This document shows positions 9,402 through 20,483 of a stretch of DNA of 64,000 nucleotides, one piece after another. The stretch is taken from positions 1 to 64,000 of the forward strand of contig CAYOGE010000009.1 of the NCBI GenBank assembly GCA_964403525.1, written 5' to 3'. A model generated the notes under the pieces. It saw only the letters and a list, made by a program, of their open reading frames with translations. It did not search any database and was not told the origin of the DNA. This DNA is from JAJTGZ01 sp964403525 (GTDB taxonomy: Bacteria > Planctomycetota > Phycisphaerae > Phycisphaerales > UBA1924). Made by a program: the position numbers and the translations under genes. Positions within the stretch are counted from its first letter, which is position 1; each line of letters starts with the position of its first letter.

Positions 9402-11504
9402 TCAGCGGCAGGAGGCGGGGGCGTTGAAGAAGTTGTCGATGAAGACGATGAAGTCGTTGTTGTCGTAGACGCCGTCTGCGCCCGCGACGCCGCCGGTTGA
9501 GCCCTGGTCGGCGATGGGGTTCTGGCCGAAGAAGTAGTCGATGAAGACGACGAAGTCGTTGTTGTCAAGGTGGGCATCGGCGCCGGGTGCGCCGCCGACA
9601 CCGCCGACGTCGGCGAGGCCGCAGGCAGCGCCGGGCGGGATGTTCGTCGCGAACTTAACGACGATGTCACCGAGCGCGGTGCCGGTGGTGGTGGCGTTCC
9701 AGTAGGTAGCGCCGTAGGCGACGTTGTACGCGCCGGTGGCGACGTAGTAGGTGCCCGCGGTGAGCGCGCCGTCGCGGCCGTCGCTGACGACAGGCGCATC
9801 GCCGACGGTGGTGCCGCCGCCGGCGCCGAACGAGAGGAACGACTTGAGGCCGACGCCGTCGTCGTCGTCGCTCGCCACCAGCGTGCCGTCGGTGCGGTAG
9901 ACACCAAGCTCGGTATCGATTGTGCCCGAGTCTGTGTCGGTAAAGATGTCGAAGAAGCTGCCGCCGCCGACCGCATCGGCCGTCGTGGTGAACTTGATCC
10001 ACTTGACCTGGTTCGCAGCGGTGATCGAAGCCGTCACCGGGGTGATCAGCTCGGTTCCGCCGGGTCCGCCGGCGATCGTGCCCGCGTCGGCCGCGACCGG
10101 CGCGACTGCTCCCGGGCTGACGAGCTGAACGTTCAGGCGGACAGCGCCGAGCTGGGTGGACGTGTTGGTGACGCCGAACAGGCCGGGCTGGTAGGCGACG
10201 CCGGTGTCTCCGGCGGTCACGGCGACGTAGTAGAGGCCTGCGGCGAGGGTCGCGCCGTCGCGCCCGTTGTACGGGAGCGCATCACCGCCGGGCCCGGGGT
10301 GGTTGTCGACGCCGAAGGTCAGCGTCGCCAGAGACTGCGTGCCGTCGGCGAAATCGGTCGCGATGCGCGCGCCGGTCGTGGAGTTGTAGAGGCCGATGGA
10401 GGTGTTGAGCGCACCGGTGCCATCGGTGGTGGTGGAGCCCTCGGTGTCGATCTCGAGCCCGCGGTTGAATGCGGCGGCGATCTCGTCGTTGAGGGTGAAC
10501 TTGAACCACTTGGTCTGCCCGGTGGCGGTCACCGTTGCGTTGCCGACGGCCGGGGTGTTGGCGACGAGGGTGCCCAGGTCGGTCGCTGTCGGCGCCTGGA
10601 TGGGCATGAGCTCGATCGCCAGGGAGTGGAGGTGGGTGGTGAAGTTCGCGGCGCTCTCGTACCCCTCGACGCGCCATGTGCCCGAGCCCGAGTCGATCGG
10701 GGTCGCGAGGGAGATGATCAATTCACCCAGGCCCGTCGATTCGCCATAGGTCGGGAAGACGACGCCCGCGGCGAGGGCGGCCTGGCCCGGGGGCGTGACG
10801 CGGATGCGCACCGCGTTGGTCGGCGAGGTGGTGGTGTTGGTAGCGCCGGGGGTCGTGAGGCCCGTGCCCTGAGCGCGCAGGCGCACGCCCGCGACGGTGG
10901 TTCCGGCTGGAACGGTGAAGGACTGGTCGAAGCCCGGGGCCGCCGTCAGCCCGCTGATGACCACGTTGTTGTAGGTCTGACCGACGGGGCCGATCGGTGC
11001 AGCGGCGGGGGGCGTGCCGTCGTCGAGGGTGATCGTCACGGAGTCCCAGGTCGCGTCGTTGCCGGCGGCAACGTCGTCCCAGCGCTCAAAGAACTGGAAC
11101 GTCCACGTGCCGGCGGTGGTGATGGCCGAGACGGGGATGGTGTAGCGGCCTGCCTGCACGTTGCCTGTCAGGACGACCGGCCCACCGGCCACTTCCGAGG
11201 TCGTGGTGTTGAACGGCTGCATGATGAAGGGCGTGCCGCTGGGGGGCGTGACGAGGATCGAAGCCTCGGTGAAGTACGTGCCCGCCACGGCGCGGGTGAG
11301 CGTGCCGCCGATGGTGAGGTAACGCGCCGAGTAGCTGCCGCCGCCGTCCGCGCCGGCGAAGGTCGCGGTGCGGATCGCGTTGCCGATGTCGCCCTGGCGG
11401 GCGTAGCTCGGCACGCCGCTGAACGTGACCGATTCACGAGGTGACGCGAAGGCGGCTGAGGAGCCCGCGAGCGCGAGGAGGGCGAGTGCGTATGACTTCT
11501 TCAT
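9402..11504 (-). CDS. Large secreted protein with P-domain-like and pre-peptidase-like repeats and GC-type dockerin
   Basis: 700 aa. ATG at 11504 has GAAGGAAG upstream; signal peptide MKKSYALALLALAGSSAAFA. Two N-terminal beta-sandwich units follow; the first ends GTWTFQFFERWDD...WDSVTITLDDG, like the C-terminal part of proprotein-convertase P domains, and the second ends GSGTWRVEGYES. Two pre-peptidase-like domains come next (WFKFTLND...LEIDTEGS...GLYNSTTG and WIKFTTTAD...FFDIFTDTDSG...GVYRTDG). The C-terminus is the dockerin pair HLDNNDFVVFIDYFF / VYDNNDFIVFIDNFF ending APASCR. It has the most domains of the four dockerin genes in this stretch. No catalytic motif seen; a structural or adhesive role is an inference. 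Confidence 0.85.
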   Translation of the reverse strand: MKKSYALALLALAGSSAAFASPRESVTFSGVPSYARQGDIGNAIRTATFAGADGGGSYSARYLTIGGTLTRAVAGTYFTEASILVTPPSGTPFIMQPFNTTTSEVAGGPVVLTGNVQAGRYTIPVSAITTAGTWTFQFFERWDDVAAGNDATWDSVTITLDDGTPPAAAPIGPVGQTYNNVVISGLTAAPGFDQSFTVPAGTTVAGVRLRAQGTGLTTPGATNTTTSPTNAVRIRVTPPGQAALAAGVVFPTYGESTGLGELIISLATPIDSGSGTWRVEGYESAANFTTHLHSLAIELMPIQAPTATDLGTLVANTPAVGNATVTATGQTKWFKFTLNDEIAAAFNRGLEIDTEGSTTTDGTGALNTSIGLYNSTTGARIATDFADGTQSLATLTFGVDNHPGPGGDALPYNGRDGATLAAGLYYVAVTAGDTGVAYQPGLFGVTNTSTQLGAVRLNVQLVSPGAVAPVAADAGTIAGGPGGTELITPVTASITAANQVKWIKFTTTADAVGGGSFFDIFTDTDSGTIDTELGVYRTDGTLVASDDDDGVGLKSFLSFGAGGGTTVGDAPVVSDGRDGALTAGTYYVATGAYNVAYGATYWNATTTGTALGDIVVKFATNIPPGAACGLADVGGVGGAPGADAHLDNNDFVVFIDYFFGQNPIADQGSTGGVAGADGVYDNNDFIVFIDNFFNAPASCR

Positions 11505-11831
11505 GTGAGACTTCCTTCTTGGCCAACGCTGTGTGTGGGAGGTGGCCAGTTGCTGCGGCGAGCGCCGTGCGCGCGCACGGCCACTTGACGCGATCACCAC
11601 TAGTAGACCATGACTTCAGTAGATGAGCAATCCCTTACGTACAGGAATATTGTGCCCCCATTAAGGTGTTTTGCTTAGGCACTCGTGGCACCTGCGGCGG
11701 CGAGGCTGCCCAATGTCACCAGAGGATTGGCAGCACTTGGTGCGTGTCAGCAATTGAAACTGCCCTGCAACGAAAGACCCGGCCGATCGGCCGGGTCTTG
11801 GTGTTCGGGAAAACGCGGTGGCAGCGGGGCG
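11505..11831. other. Intergenic, leader region and terminator
   Basis: 327 bp. Contains the leader of the minus gene starting at 11504, an A/T-richer stretch around 11600-11670 that probably carries its promoter, and the hairpin at 11774-11799. No gene seen. Confidence 0.5.
11774..11799 (-). terminator. Hairpin ending the glmS-dsbD_N-thioredoxin run
   Basis: Perfect 11-bp stem AAGACCCGGCC / GGCCGGGTCTT around the self-complementary loop GATC, 32 bases past the stop of the thioredoxin-fold gene. On the minus strand the T residues (CTTTCG) partly belong to the stem, so the tail is weak. Confidence 0.7.
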
Positions 11832-12476
<645 letters not shown>

Positions 12477-12578
12477 GGGTGCTCCTTGAAAAATCGGTCG
12501 GTCAGCGTTTCTTGATTCGGATGGTGCGACTGAGGGTTTTGTTCCGGGCGAGGTGTGTGCCGCGTTGAACACGTTGGC

Positions 12579-13502
12579 TTAACGGCTGGTCGGTTCGGCG
12601 GGGGGCGTCGGAGTGGATGGAGCGGGCGCAGGGTCAGCCTTGGCGTCCTGAGGCCGCGCAGAGCGGAACGCCCAGACGCGGCGGCCATTGCCTGAAGTGA
12701 ATTCGACGACGCCCTCGACGGGTTTCAAACCGGGGTCAAAGGTCAGCTTGAGCGTGCCACCCTTGGCTTGCCCAGTGGCGATGGGGTCACGGAGCTTGGC
12801 ACCACCTTCAGAGGGGTAGAACGCGGCCTGGGTGACTGTGGGGTCCTTTGCGGACAGGACAAGGGTCTGGCCCTGCCATTGAGCGGTCGCGGCGGCATCG
12901 AAGCCGTCGGCCTGGGGTTTGGGCTGGGCGGCGCGGGCATCGTCGATGGCCTTGGCGTTGGCCGTGCTGCTGGCGGTTTTCTCGGCGGTGGTGAGGGTGG
13001 CGTTCACGACCGCATCACCGGGGATGCACGACTCTTTGCAGACCAGGTAGTTAACACTGGCAGTGACCTTGAACGTGCGGCCGACAGGGGCGGTCGCCGG
13101 GACGGTCACCGGCACAGTGACCATGACGCGACCCTCATGGATGTAGTTAAGGATGTCCCCTTCTTCGACGTTGCGCTTTGGAACGGGGAACGAGGCCGCG
13201 CCCGCGGTGAGCCCGCTGCCGGGCGGAAAGGTGAGCTCGACAGATGTGGGCATGCCCGAGTCGTTCTGGCCGGGCCAGTAGATGTGCCAGTCTTTGGCGA
13301 CGTCGAAGACCACAGCGAATTGGACGGTGTCGCCGGGCTTGACCGCGGTGTCGTGGGTGAGGAGGGAGACCTTGACCAATTCCTTGCGCTTGCCGGCAGG
13401 ATCAGCCGGCTGATCGGCGAACGAGGCGAGCATCGTCGTAGCAACGAAGGGAAGGAGCAGGAGCATGCCCAACCGTACGGCACTGTGGCGGCAATCGTTC
13501 AC
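12579..13502 (-). CDS. DsbD N-terminal (alpha) domain protein
   Basis: 307 aa exported protein. After an N-terminal hydrophobic segment the sequence matches the DsbD alpha-domain pattern: VKPGDTVQFAVVFDVAKDWHIYWPG near 55-78 and YLVCKESCIPG with Cys155 and Cys159, the pair that takes electrons from the DsbD membrane domain. The membrane and thioredoxin domains of full DsbD are absent, so this is a stand-alone version. The C-terminal part is Ala/Thr-rich with a second beta domain. GTG at 13502 is used as start; an ATG at 13466 would shorten the signal peptide. Lies 42 bp after glmS and before the redoxin gene, all on the minus strand. Confidence 0.8.
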   Translation of the reverse strand: MNDCRHSAVRLGMLLLLPFVATTMLASFADQPADPAGKRKELVKVSLLTHDTAVKPGDTVQFAVVFDVAKDWHIYWPGQNDSGMPTSVELTFPPGSGLTAGAASFPVPKRNVEEGDILNYIHEGRVMVTVPVTVPATAPVGRTFKVTASVNYLVCKESCIPGDAVVNATLTTAEKTASSTANAKAIDDARAAQPKPQADGFDAAATAQWQGQTLVLSAKDPTVTQAAFYPSEGGAKLRDPIATGQAKGGTLKLTFDPGLKPVEGVVEFTSGNGRRVWAFRSARPQDAKADPAPAPSTPTPPAEPTSR

Positions 13503-13544
13503 ACCGGGCTGGCGACCATCGCGGGAACCGACAGCCCGCGGTCC

Positions 13545-15377
13545 TTACTCCACCGTTACGCTCTTGGCGAGGTTCCGCGGCTTGTCGACGTCGTGCCCGC
13601 GGGCGACAGCGGCGTAGTAGGCCATCAGCTGCAGCGGGACGACGGCGAGCATGGGGCTGAGCGGCTCGCAGACGTCGGGGATGTACATGACGTCCTGCAC
13701 GTGCTTGGCGATCTCGGTGTCGCCCTCTGTGGCGACGGCGATGACGTGCCCGCCGCGGCTGCGGACTTCCTGGATGTTGGACATGACCTTTTCGTACTGA
13801 CGGCCCTTGTTGGCGATGAAGACGGCGGGCATGCCTTCGTTGATGAGGGCGATGGGCCCGTGCTTCATCTCGGCGGCGGGCATGCCCTCGGCGTGGATGT
13901 AGGAGATTTCCTTGAGCTTGAGCGCGCCCTCGAGAGCGGTTGGGTAGTTGTAACCGCGTCCGAGGAAGAGCCAGTTCTCGCGTTCGATGTACTTCTCGGT
14001 GATCTTCTTGATCCGTTGAGCGCTCTGGAGGATGTGCTCGATCTTGGCGGGGATCGCCTCCATCTCCTTCATCATGTCGATGCACTGGTCTGCGGACATG
14101 TAGCGCTTGCGCGCCATGTAGAAGGAGATGAGCGCCAGCGCGCCGACCTGGCCGATGAACGCCTTGGTGCTCGCGACACCGATCTCTGGGCCGACGCGCA
14201 GGTAGACGCCGGCGTCGGTCTCGCGGGCGATGCTGCTGCCGACAACGTTGACGACGCCGACGGCGAGCGCGCCGCGCTCCTTCGCTTCGTGCAGGGCGGC
14301 GAGGGTGTCGGCGGTTTCGCCGCTCTGGCTGACGGCAACGACGACGGTGTTCTCTTCGATGACGGGGTTGCGGTAGCGGAACTCGCTGGCGTACTCGGTG
14401 TGGCTGGGGATCTTGGCGAGGTCTTCGAGCATGTACCGCCCGATCATGGCCGCGTGGAGCGCGGTGCCCTGGGCCGTCAGGATGACCTGGCTCGCCTTGG
14501 TCAGCTCCTTGGCGAAGCTGGAGAGCCCGCCGAGGACGACCTTGCCCTCGCGGATGTTCATCCGCCCGCCGATGCACGCCCGCACGGAGCTGGGCTGCTC
14601 GAAGATCTCCTTGAGCATGAAGTGCGGGAATGCGCCCAGCTCGATCTGCTCAAGGTCGATCTCAAGCTGCTGCACCTTGGGCGAAAGCGGCGTGTTGTGG
14701 ATGTCGGTGGTGTGGAAGCCCTCGCGGGTGATCTTGACGACGTTGTAGTCGTCGAGCATCACCACGCGCGCGGTGTGGGCGATGATCGCGGCGCCGTCGC
14801 TGGCGACGATGTACTCGTGGTCGCTGCCGATGCCGACCATGAGGGGGCTGCCCTTGCGCGCGGCCACCAGCACGTTGGGCTCCTTCTCGCAGATGACGGC
14901 GATGGCGTAGGCGCCGGTGACTTCGCGCAGAGCCGCCTGCACGGCCTTCTCGATGTCGCCCTCGTAGAGCTCGCCGATGAGCATGGCCAGCACCTCGGTG
15001 TCGGTCTGGCTGGCGAAGGTGTGCCCCTTCTCCTGAAGATACTGCTTCAGCGCGCTGTAGTTCTCGATGATGCCGTTGTGCACCACCACGATGCCGTGCC
15101 GGTCGTCGCGGTGGGGGTGGGCGTTGAAGTCGGTCACGCCGCCGTGGGTGGCCCAGCGGGTGTGGCAGAGCCCCAGCGAGCCGTTGAACTCCTTGCGCCC
15201 GTCGATGGCCTCTTCGAGGTTGCCGACCCGGCCTACGCGGCGCTCAAGGTGGAGCTTGCCGTCGGTCACGATCGCGATGCCCGCCGAGTCGTAGCCGCGG
15301 TACTCCAGGCGCTTGAGCCCTTCGAGCAGGATGGGGCGGGCGGTCTTCTTGCCGAGGTACGCGACGATTCCGCACAT
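13545..15377 (-). CDS. glmS: Glutamine--fructose-6-phosphate aminotransferase
   Basis: 610 aa, the normal GlmS length. Makes glucosamine-6-phosphate from fructose-6-phosphate and glutamine, the first step to UDP-GlcNAc. The start MCGIVAYLG leaves Cys2 as the N-terminal glutaminase nucleophile once Met is removed. The class II amidotransferase domain continues with RLEYRGYDSAG and CHTRWATHG, followed by two SIS sugar-isomerase domains (SQSGETADT near the middle) and the ending AKSVTVE. The open frame runs far upstream of 15377 without homology, so that extension is rejected. A GlmM-like mutase lies nearby on the other strand (16593-18044). Confidence 0.97.
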   Translation of the reverse strand: MCGIVAYLGKKTARPILLEGLKRLEYRGYDSAGIAIVTDGKLHLERRVGRVGNLEEAIDGRKEFNGSLGLCHTRWATHGGVTDFNAHPHRDDRHGIVVVHNGIIENYSALKQYLQEKGHTFASQTDTEVLAMLIGELYEGDIEKAVQAALREVTGAYAIAVICEKEPNVLVAARKGSPLMVGIGSDHEYIVASDGAAIIAHTARVVMLDDYNVVKITREGFHTTDIHNTPLSPKVQQLEIDLEQIELGAFPHFMLKEIFEQPSSVRACIGGRMNIREGKVVLGGLSSFAKELTKASQVILTAQGTALHAAMIGRYMLEDLAKIPSHTEYASEFRYRNPVIEENTVVVAVSQSGETADTLAALHEAKERGALAVGVVNVVGSSIARETDAGVYLRVGPEIGVASTKAFIGQVGALALISFYMARKRYMSADQCIDMMKEMEAIPAKIEHILQSAQRIKKITEKYIERENWLFLGRGYNYPTALEGALKLKEISYIHAEGMPAAEMKHGPIALINEGMPAVFIANKGRQYEKVMSNIQEVRSRGGHVIAVATEGDTEIAKHVQDVMYIPDVCEPLSPMLAVVPLQLMAYYAAVARGHDVDKPRNLAKSVTVE

Positions 15378-15656
15378 AGGTTGAACCCTTGGTTGACGAA
15401 GGAAGCCGGACGGGAAGGGGCGGTGGCCCCCGCTGAGCAAGATCGGCCCGATCGGGTAGCCGGGGCCAGCGGGCCGCCCCGATTGAACCGCCCGCGCACC
15501 GCAATACAAGGCACTTGATTGTTTCTCGGACTCTCTGCCCGGCCCATCCCCAAGGGTGGAATACCGGCAAGTTCGTCCTCCGCCTGCCCTACGTCCGCAG
15601 GGGGGTCGCCGGTTCGGTCTCGGTGTTAAGACTCCTGCCGCCGGCGGGCGGCGGTT

Positions 15657-16559
15657 ATGCTGGGGCCCATGGACGAGCCTCAAGGCGGTCAGAACCCGGC
15701 CGCAGCCGGCCCATTGAGCAGCGTGCCGCTGTTCGCCAGGCTCGACCTGGCCGAGCAGCAGGACCTGTTCGGGCGGATGAAGCCCCGCACCGCCGCCGAG
15801 GGGGAGGTCATCGTCTGGCACGGGGAGAAGGGTGAGTCGCTCTTTCTGGTCACCACCGGCGTTGTGGGCGTTACGGTGCCCAGCGACAAGGGTGAGCACG
15901 TGCACCTGGCGAAGATCGGGCCGGGCGGGTTCTTCGGCGAGCTCTCGCTGCTTGATTGCGGGCCACGCACCGCGACGGTGCGCGCGATCGAGCCGAGTTC
16001 GCTGCTGGAGCTGAGCCGTGACCAGTTCATGCACTTTCTGCTTGCGCGCCCGGACGCGGCGCTTGACATGCTCAGCGTGCTGGCGGCGCGCCAGCGGGCC
16101 AACCAGGCGCTCATGCGCACCATGAACCCCAACGTAGCGTTCGCCGCCTCGCGGGTCACGCCGTGGCAGCGCCTCAGCGACGTGATCGCGCGCGTCTCGG
16201 CGGGCCAGTGGTTCACGCTCTTTCACGTGACGTGGTTTGGCGTGTGGATCGTGATGAACGTCGTGGGGTCGGTCGTGTACGCGGGGTCGATCCTTGTGCC
16301 GGAGGATAAAAAGGCCGCGCTCCCCGGCTGGGTGTTCGACCCGTTCCCCTTCGGCCTGCTCACCATGGTTGTGAGCCTCGAGGCGATCTTCCTGGCCATC
16401 TTCGTCATGGTGAGCCAGAACCGCCAGAGCGAGAAGGACCGGCTCCGCACGGACCTTGACTACCAGGTGAACGTGCGGGCGCAGGAGGAGATCATGCGCA
16501 TCTCGCAACGCCTCACGAGCATCGAGGCCAAGCTTGGCGCGGCCGCCAGGCAGGACTGA
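15657..16559 (+). CDS. Cyclic nucleotide-binding domain plus DUF1003 membrane protein
   Basis: 300 aa. Residues ~20-135 form a cNMP-binding beta-roll: LFARLDLAEQQDLFGRM, GEVIVWHGEKGESLFLVTTG, and the phosphate-binding cassette FFGELSLLDCGPRTATVRA. The C-terminal half is DUF1003-like: WFTLFHVTWFGVWIVMN and FGLLTMVVSLEAIFLAIFVMVSQNRQS, two membrane helices, then a coiled-coil-like tail. It may couple a cytoplasmic nucleotide signal to a membrane protein; the output is unknown. A second ATG at 15669 is an equally good start since neither has a strong ribosome binding site. Divergent from glmS. Confidence 0.85.
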   Translation: MLGPMDEPQGGQNPAAAGPLSSVPLFARLDLAEQQDLFGRMKPRTAAEGEVIVWHGEKGESLFLVTTGVVGVTVPSDKGEHVHLAKIGPGGFFGELSLLDCGPRTATVRAIEPSSLLELSRDQFMHFLLARPDAALDMLSVLAARQRANQALMRTMNPNVAFAASRVTPWQRLSDVIARVSAGQWFTLFHVTWFGVWIVMNVVGSVVYAGSILVPEDKKAALPGWVFDPFPFGLLTMVVSLEAIFLAIFVMVSQNRQSEKDRLRTDLDYQVNVRAQEEIMRISQRLTSIEAKLGAAARQD

Positions 16560-16592
16560 ACAACGCCGCGGAACGCTTCTACCCTGCCGCCT

Positions 16593-18044
16593 ATGGCAAG
16601 CGGACCCGACGTTTTGATGCTCTCTGTCTCCGGCATGCGCGGCACCTTCGGCGGCACGCTCACGCCCGAGGTGGTCACCCGGTTTGTCGGGGCGCTGGCC
16701 GGCTGGGTTCGGGAACAGAAGGGCAAGCCCGCGGCGCGACCGCACATCGTTGTGGGCTTTGACGGGCGCATCGGCAGCGACGCGGTCGCCTCGCTGGCCG
16801 GCGCTGCGCTTGAGCTAAGCGGCTGCGACGTGACCACCCTCCCGCTGCCACAGATGACGCCCTCCATCGCCTGTATCGTCGACCGGCTCGGCGCTGACGC
16901 GGGGTTGCAGGTCACCGCCAGCCACAACCCGCAGGAGTGGTGCGGCCTCAAGCCGATCGTCCGCGAGCGGGGCGCGAAGAAGGGCGTTGTCTCTGCGAGC
17001 GCCCCGAGCAAGGACCTCGCCGACCAGCTCATCGCACGCTACCGCGGCAACGCCACAGCGCTCGCGCCGTGGAACGGGCTCGGCCAGCCCCTGCCCGAAT
17101 CGCCCAGCGTCATGACGGAGCACCCGGTGCACGTCGCCAGGCTTATGAAGTCGCTCGGTGTCGCGGCCGCGATCAAGAAGGCACGCTTCACGGTGGCGCT
17201 CGACTCGGTCACATCGTCGGGATACGTCGCCGGCTACGACCTGCTCAACGCGCTGGGTGTGAAGGTCAACGGCGTCAACAGCGACAAGGACCTCGCGGCC
17301 GGGAGGTTCCCCCACACGCCAGAGCCGACCCGCGACAACCTGATCGGCCTCTCGAAGTTCGTCAAGAAGGCCAAAGGCAAGGTTCACGTCGGTTTCGCCC
17401 AGGACCCTGACGGCGACCGACTCGCCGTGGTTGACGAGAAGGGGAGCTACATCGGCGAGGAGTACACGCTCGTGCTCGCGGCCATGGCGCTGGGCGAACT
17501 GGGCCAGCTCAAGAAGGGGCAGGTGCTGGCGGTCAACCTCTCGACCAGCCGCATGATCGAGGATGTTGCGGGGTGGTACGGCTGCCACGTGGTGCGCACC
17601 GCGGTTGGCGAGGCGAACGTCGTTGAGGGGATGCGTGCCAACAGGAGCCCGCTCGGCGGCGAGGGGAACGGCGGGGTGATCTGGCCGAAGGTAACGTACA
17701 TCCGCGACTCGCTGGGCGGGATGGCGCTCATCCTCGCGCTGATGGCCAAGCGCAAGCAGTCCATCAGTGAGGTTGTGGCGCAGGTGCCGTCGTACGCGAT
17801 CGTCAAGAGGAAGATTGACCTCAACCCGGCGATGAACCCGCGCGACGTCGTCGCCGCCCTCGCCGACAAGTACGCGTCGCACAAGCCCGACCGCACCGAC
17901 GGCGTGTGGGTGAACTTCGCCGATCAGCGCGCGTGGCTGCACGTGCGGGCGAGCAACACCGAGCCGATCATGCGGCTGATCGCCGAGGCCCCCACTGCCG
18001 CACAGGCGGGGGCGATCCTGGATGAGGCGGCGGGGGTGGTGTGA
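16593..18044 (+). CDS. Phosphohexomutase (phosphoglucosamine/phosphomannomutase family)
   Basis: 483 aa. Alpha-D-phosphohexomutase with all four signatures: the phosphoserine loop TASHNP with Ser110, metal loop DPDGDR near 271-276, sugar-binding loop GEGNGG near 355-360 and phosphate-binding loop RASNTEP near 452-458. GEGNGG and RASNTEP occur in phosphomannomutases and GlmM-type enzymes alike. Closeness to glmS suggests glucosamine-6-P to glucosamine-1-P conversion for UDP-GlcNAc; phosphoglucomutase or phosphomannomutase activity cannot be excluded from sequence. Confidence 0.9.
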   Translation: MASGPDVLMLSVSGMRGTFGGTLTPEVVTRFVGALAGWVREQKGKPAARPHIVVGFDGRIGSDAVASLAGAALELSGCDVTTLPLPQMTPSIACIVDRLGADAGLQVTASHNPQEWCGLKPIVRERGAKKGVVSASAPSKDLADQLIARYRGNATALAPWNGLGQPLPESPSVMTEHPVHVARLMKSLGVAAAIKKARFTVALDSVTSSGYVAGYDLLNALGVKVNGVNSDKDLAAGRFPHTPEPTRDNLIGLSKFVKKAKGKVHVGFAQDPDGDRLAVVDEKGSYIGEEYTLVLAAMALGELGQLKKGQVLAVNLSTSRMIEDVAGWYGCHVVRTAVGEANVVEGMRANRSPLGGEGNGGVIWPKVTYIRDSLGGMALILALMAKRKQSISEVVAQVPSYAIVKRKIDLNPAMNPRDVVAALADKYASHKPDRTDGVWVNFADQRAWLHVRASNTEPIMRLIAEAPTAAQAGAILDEAAGVV

Positions 18045-18053
18045 GGGAGCGGT

Positions 18054-18078
18054 ACAGAGGCCCGACCGGCAGGGAGGG
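18054..18078 (-). repeat. Inverted partial copy of the 85-bp REP-like unit, upstream of the RAYT gene
   Basis: These 25 bases are the exact reverse complement of the end of the 85-bp unit (for example 18672-18696). The copy lies between the mutase stop and the RAYT start, so the transposase gene is bracketed by the same sequence in opposite orientation. Confidence 0.9.
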
Positions 18079-18140
18079 CGGGAAAGGTCCAATGCGCACG
18101 GCAAGCCCTGATTCTGCAACCGAGCCGTTAGACTGATCAC

Positions 18141-18614
18141 GTGTCATTCCCGCACGCCTACTTCCTCACATGGACCACGTACGGCACGCGCCTCCACGGC
18201 GACTCGCGCGGCACGGTGGACAAGAACAACAACCTCTACGGCCGCCCGGTGCTCGCGCCGGACAGCGCTCGACGCAAAGTCGAACGGGACGAGCTTCTGC
18301 ACGACGCGGTGATCCTCACGCCCGCCGACCGACGGGCCGTCGGCGAGGCAATCCTCGAGCACGCGACGTTCAAGGGCTGGCTCGTCCACGCGATAAACGT
18401 GCGGACGAACCACATCCACATCGTGTGCACCGCGAAGGAGCCACCAGAGAAGATCATGAACGCATTCAAGGCGTATGCCACGCGCAGGCTTCGCGCTGAC
18501 GGGCTCGCCGGCGGCGAGGCCAAGATCTGGACGCGCCACGGCAGCACACGGTACCTGTGGGGCGGCGTTGGCCTGCACGAGGCGGTTGACTACGTAACGC
18601 GCCTTCAGGACTAA
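18141..18614 (+). CDS. REP-associated tyrosine transposase (RAYT, Y1/HUH family)
   Basis: 157 aa single-strand DNA endonuclease of the IS200/IS605-related Y1 family. The HUH motif NHIHIV is at residues 90-95 and the probable catalytic Tyr112 sits in FKAYATRRLR; the start FPHAYFLTWTTYGT is typical of RAYT proteins. Unlike mobile IS200 elements, RAYTs are usually single-copy genes tied to small palindromic repeats, and here a 25-bp inverted copy lies upstream and three tandem 85-bp units directly downstream. Start is GTG at 18141. It appears intact. Confidence 0.9.
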   Translation: MSFPHAYFLTWTTYGTRLHGDSRGTVDKNNNLYGRPVLAPDSARRKVERDELLHDAVILTPADRRAVGEAILEHATFKGWLVHAINVRTNHIHIVCTAKEPPEKIMNAFKAYATRRLRADGLAGGEAKIWTRHGSTRYLWGGVGLHEAVDYVTRLQD

Positions 18615-18616
18615 AT

Positions 18617-18872
18617 GGCACTGACTGTTGCTGCGGCTCTGGCGCCGTGTCCGCTCGGGGCACCGCCGCAGCCCTCCCTGCCGGTCGGGCCTCTGTGCGC
18701 GGGCACTGACTGTTGCTGCGGCTCTGGCGCCGTGTCCGCTCGGGGCACCGCCGCAGCCCTCCCTGCCGGTCGGGCCTCTGTGCGCGGGCACTGACTGTTG
18801 CTGCGGCTCTGGCGCCGTGTCCGCTCGGGGCACCGTCGCAGCCCTCCCTGCCGGTCGGGCCTCTGTGCGCGG
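18617..18872 (+). repeat. 85-bp tandem repeat, three copies, REP-like
   Basis: Period exactly 85 bp (equivalent bases at 18620, 18705, 18790), three copies with almost no differences (GCCGCAG against GTCGCAG in the third). Each unit contains an imperfect palindrome: CTGCGGC pairs with GCCGCAG around an inner stem GTGTCC/GGGCAC. The array starts 2 bp after the RAYT stop and ends 21 bp before the purB start, so it fills the purB leader. Because 85 is not a multiple of 3, each copy reads in a different frame; the long frames across it are not genes. Confidence 0.95.
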
Positions 18873-18893
18873 CGGCTGCTGGTACACTGGCCT

Positions 18894-20477
<1,584 letters not shown>

Positions 20478-20483
20478 CCGCGC

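Noticed and set aside
9570..11444. Long plus-strand open frame of 624 codons
   Set aside because: It lies antisense to the dockerin gene 9402-11504, is Arg/Gly/Val-rich with no family motif, and arises from the high GC content.
12768..15518. 916-codon plus frame
   Set aside because: Antisense to glmS and the DsbD-N gene, low-complexity composition.
13545..16745. 1066-codon minus frame extending glmS upstream
   Set aside because: GlmS must start at MCGIVAYLG (15377) because Cys2 is the nucleophile; the extension runs antisense to the cNMP/DUF1003 gene.
18617..18872. Possible CRISPR array
   Set aside because: The 85-bp units are directly adjacent with no variable spacers and no cas genes nearby.
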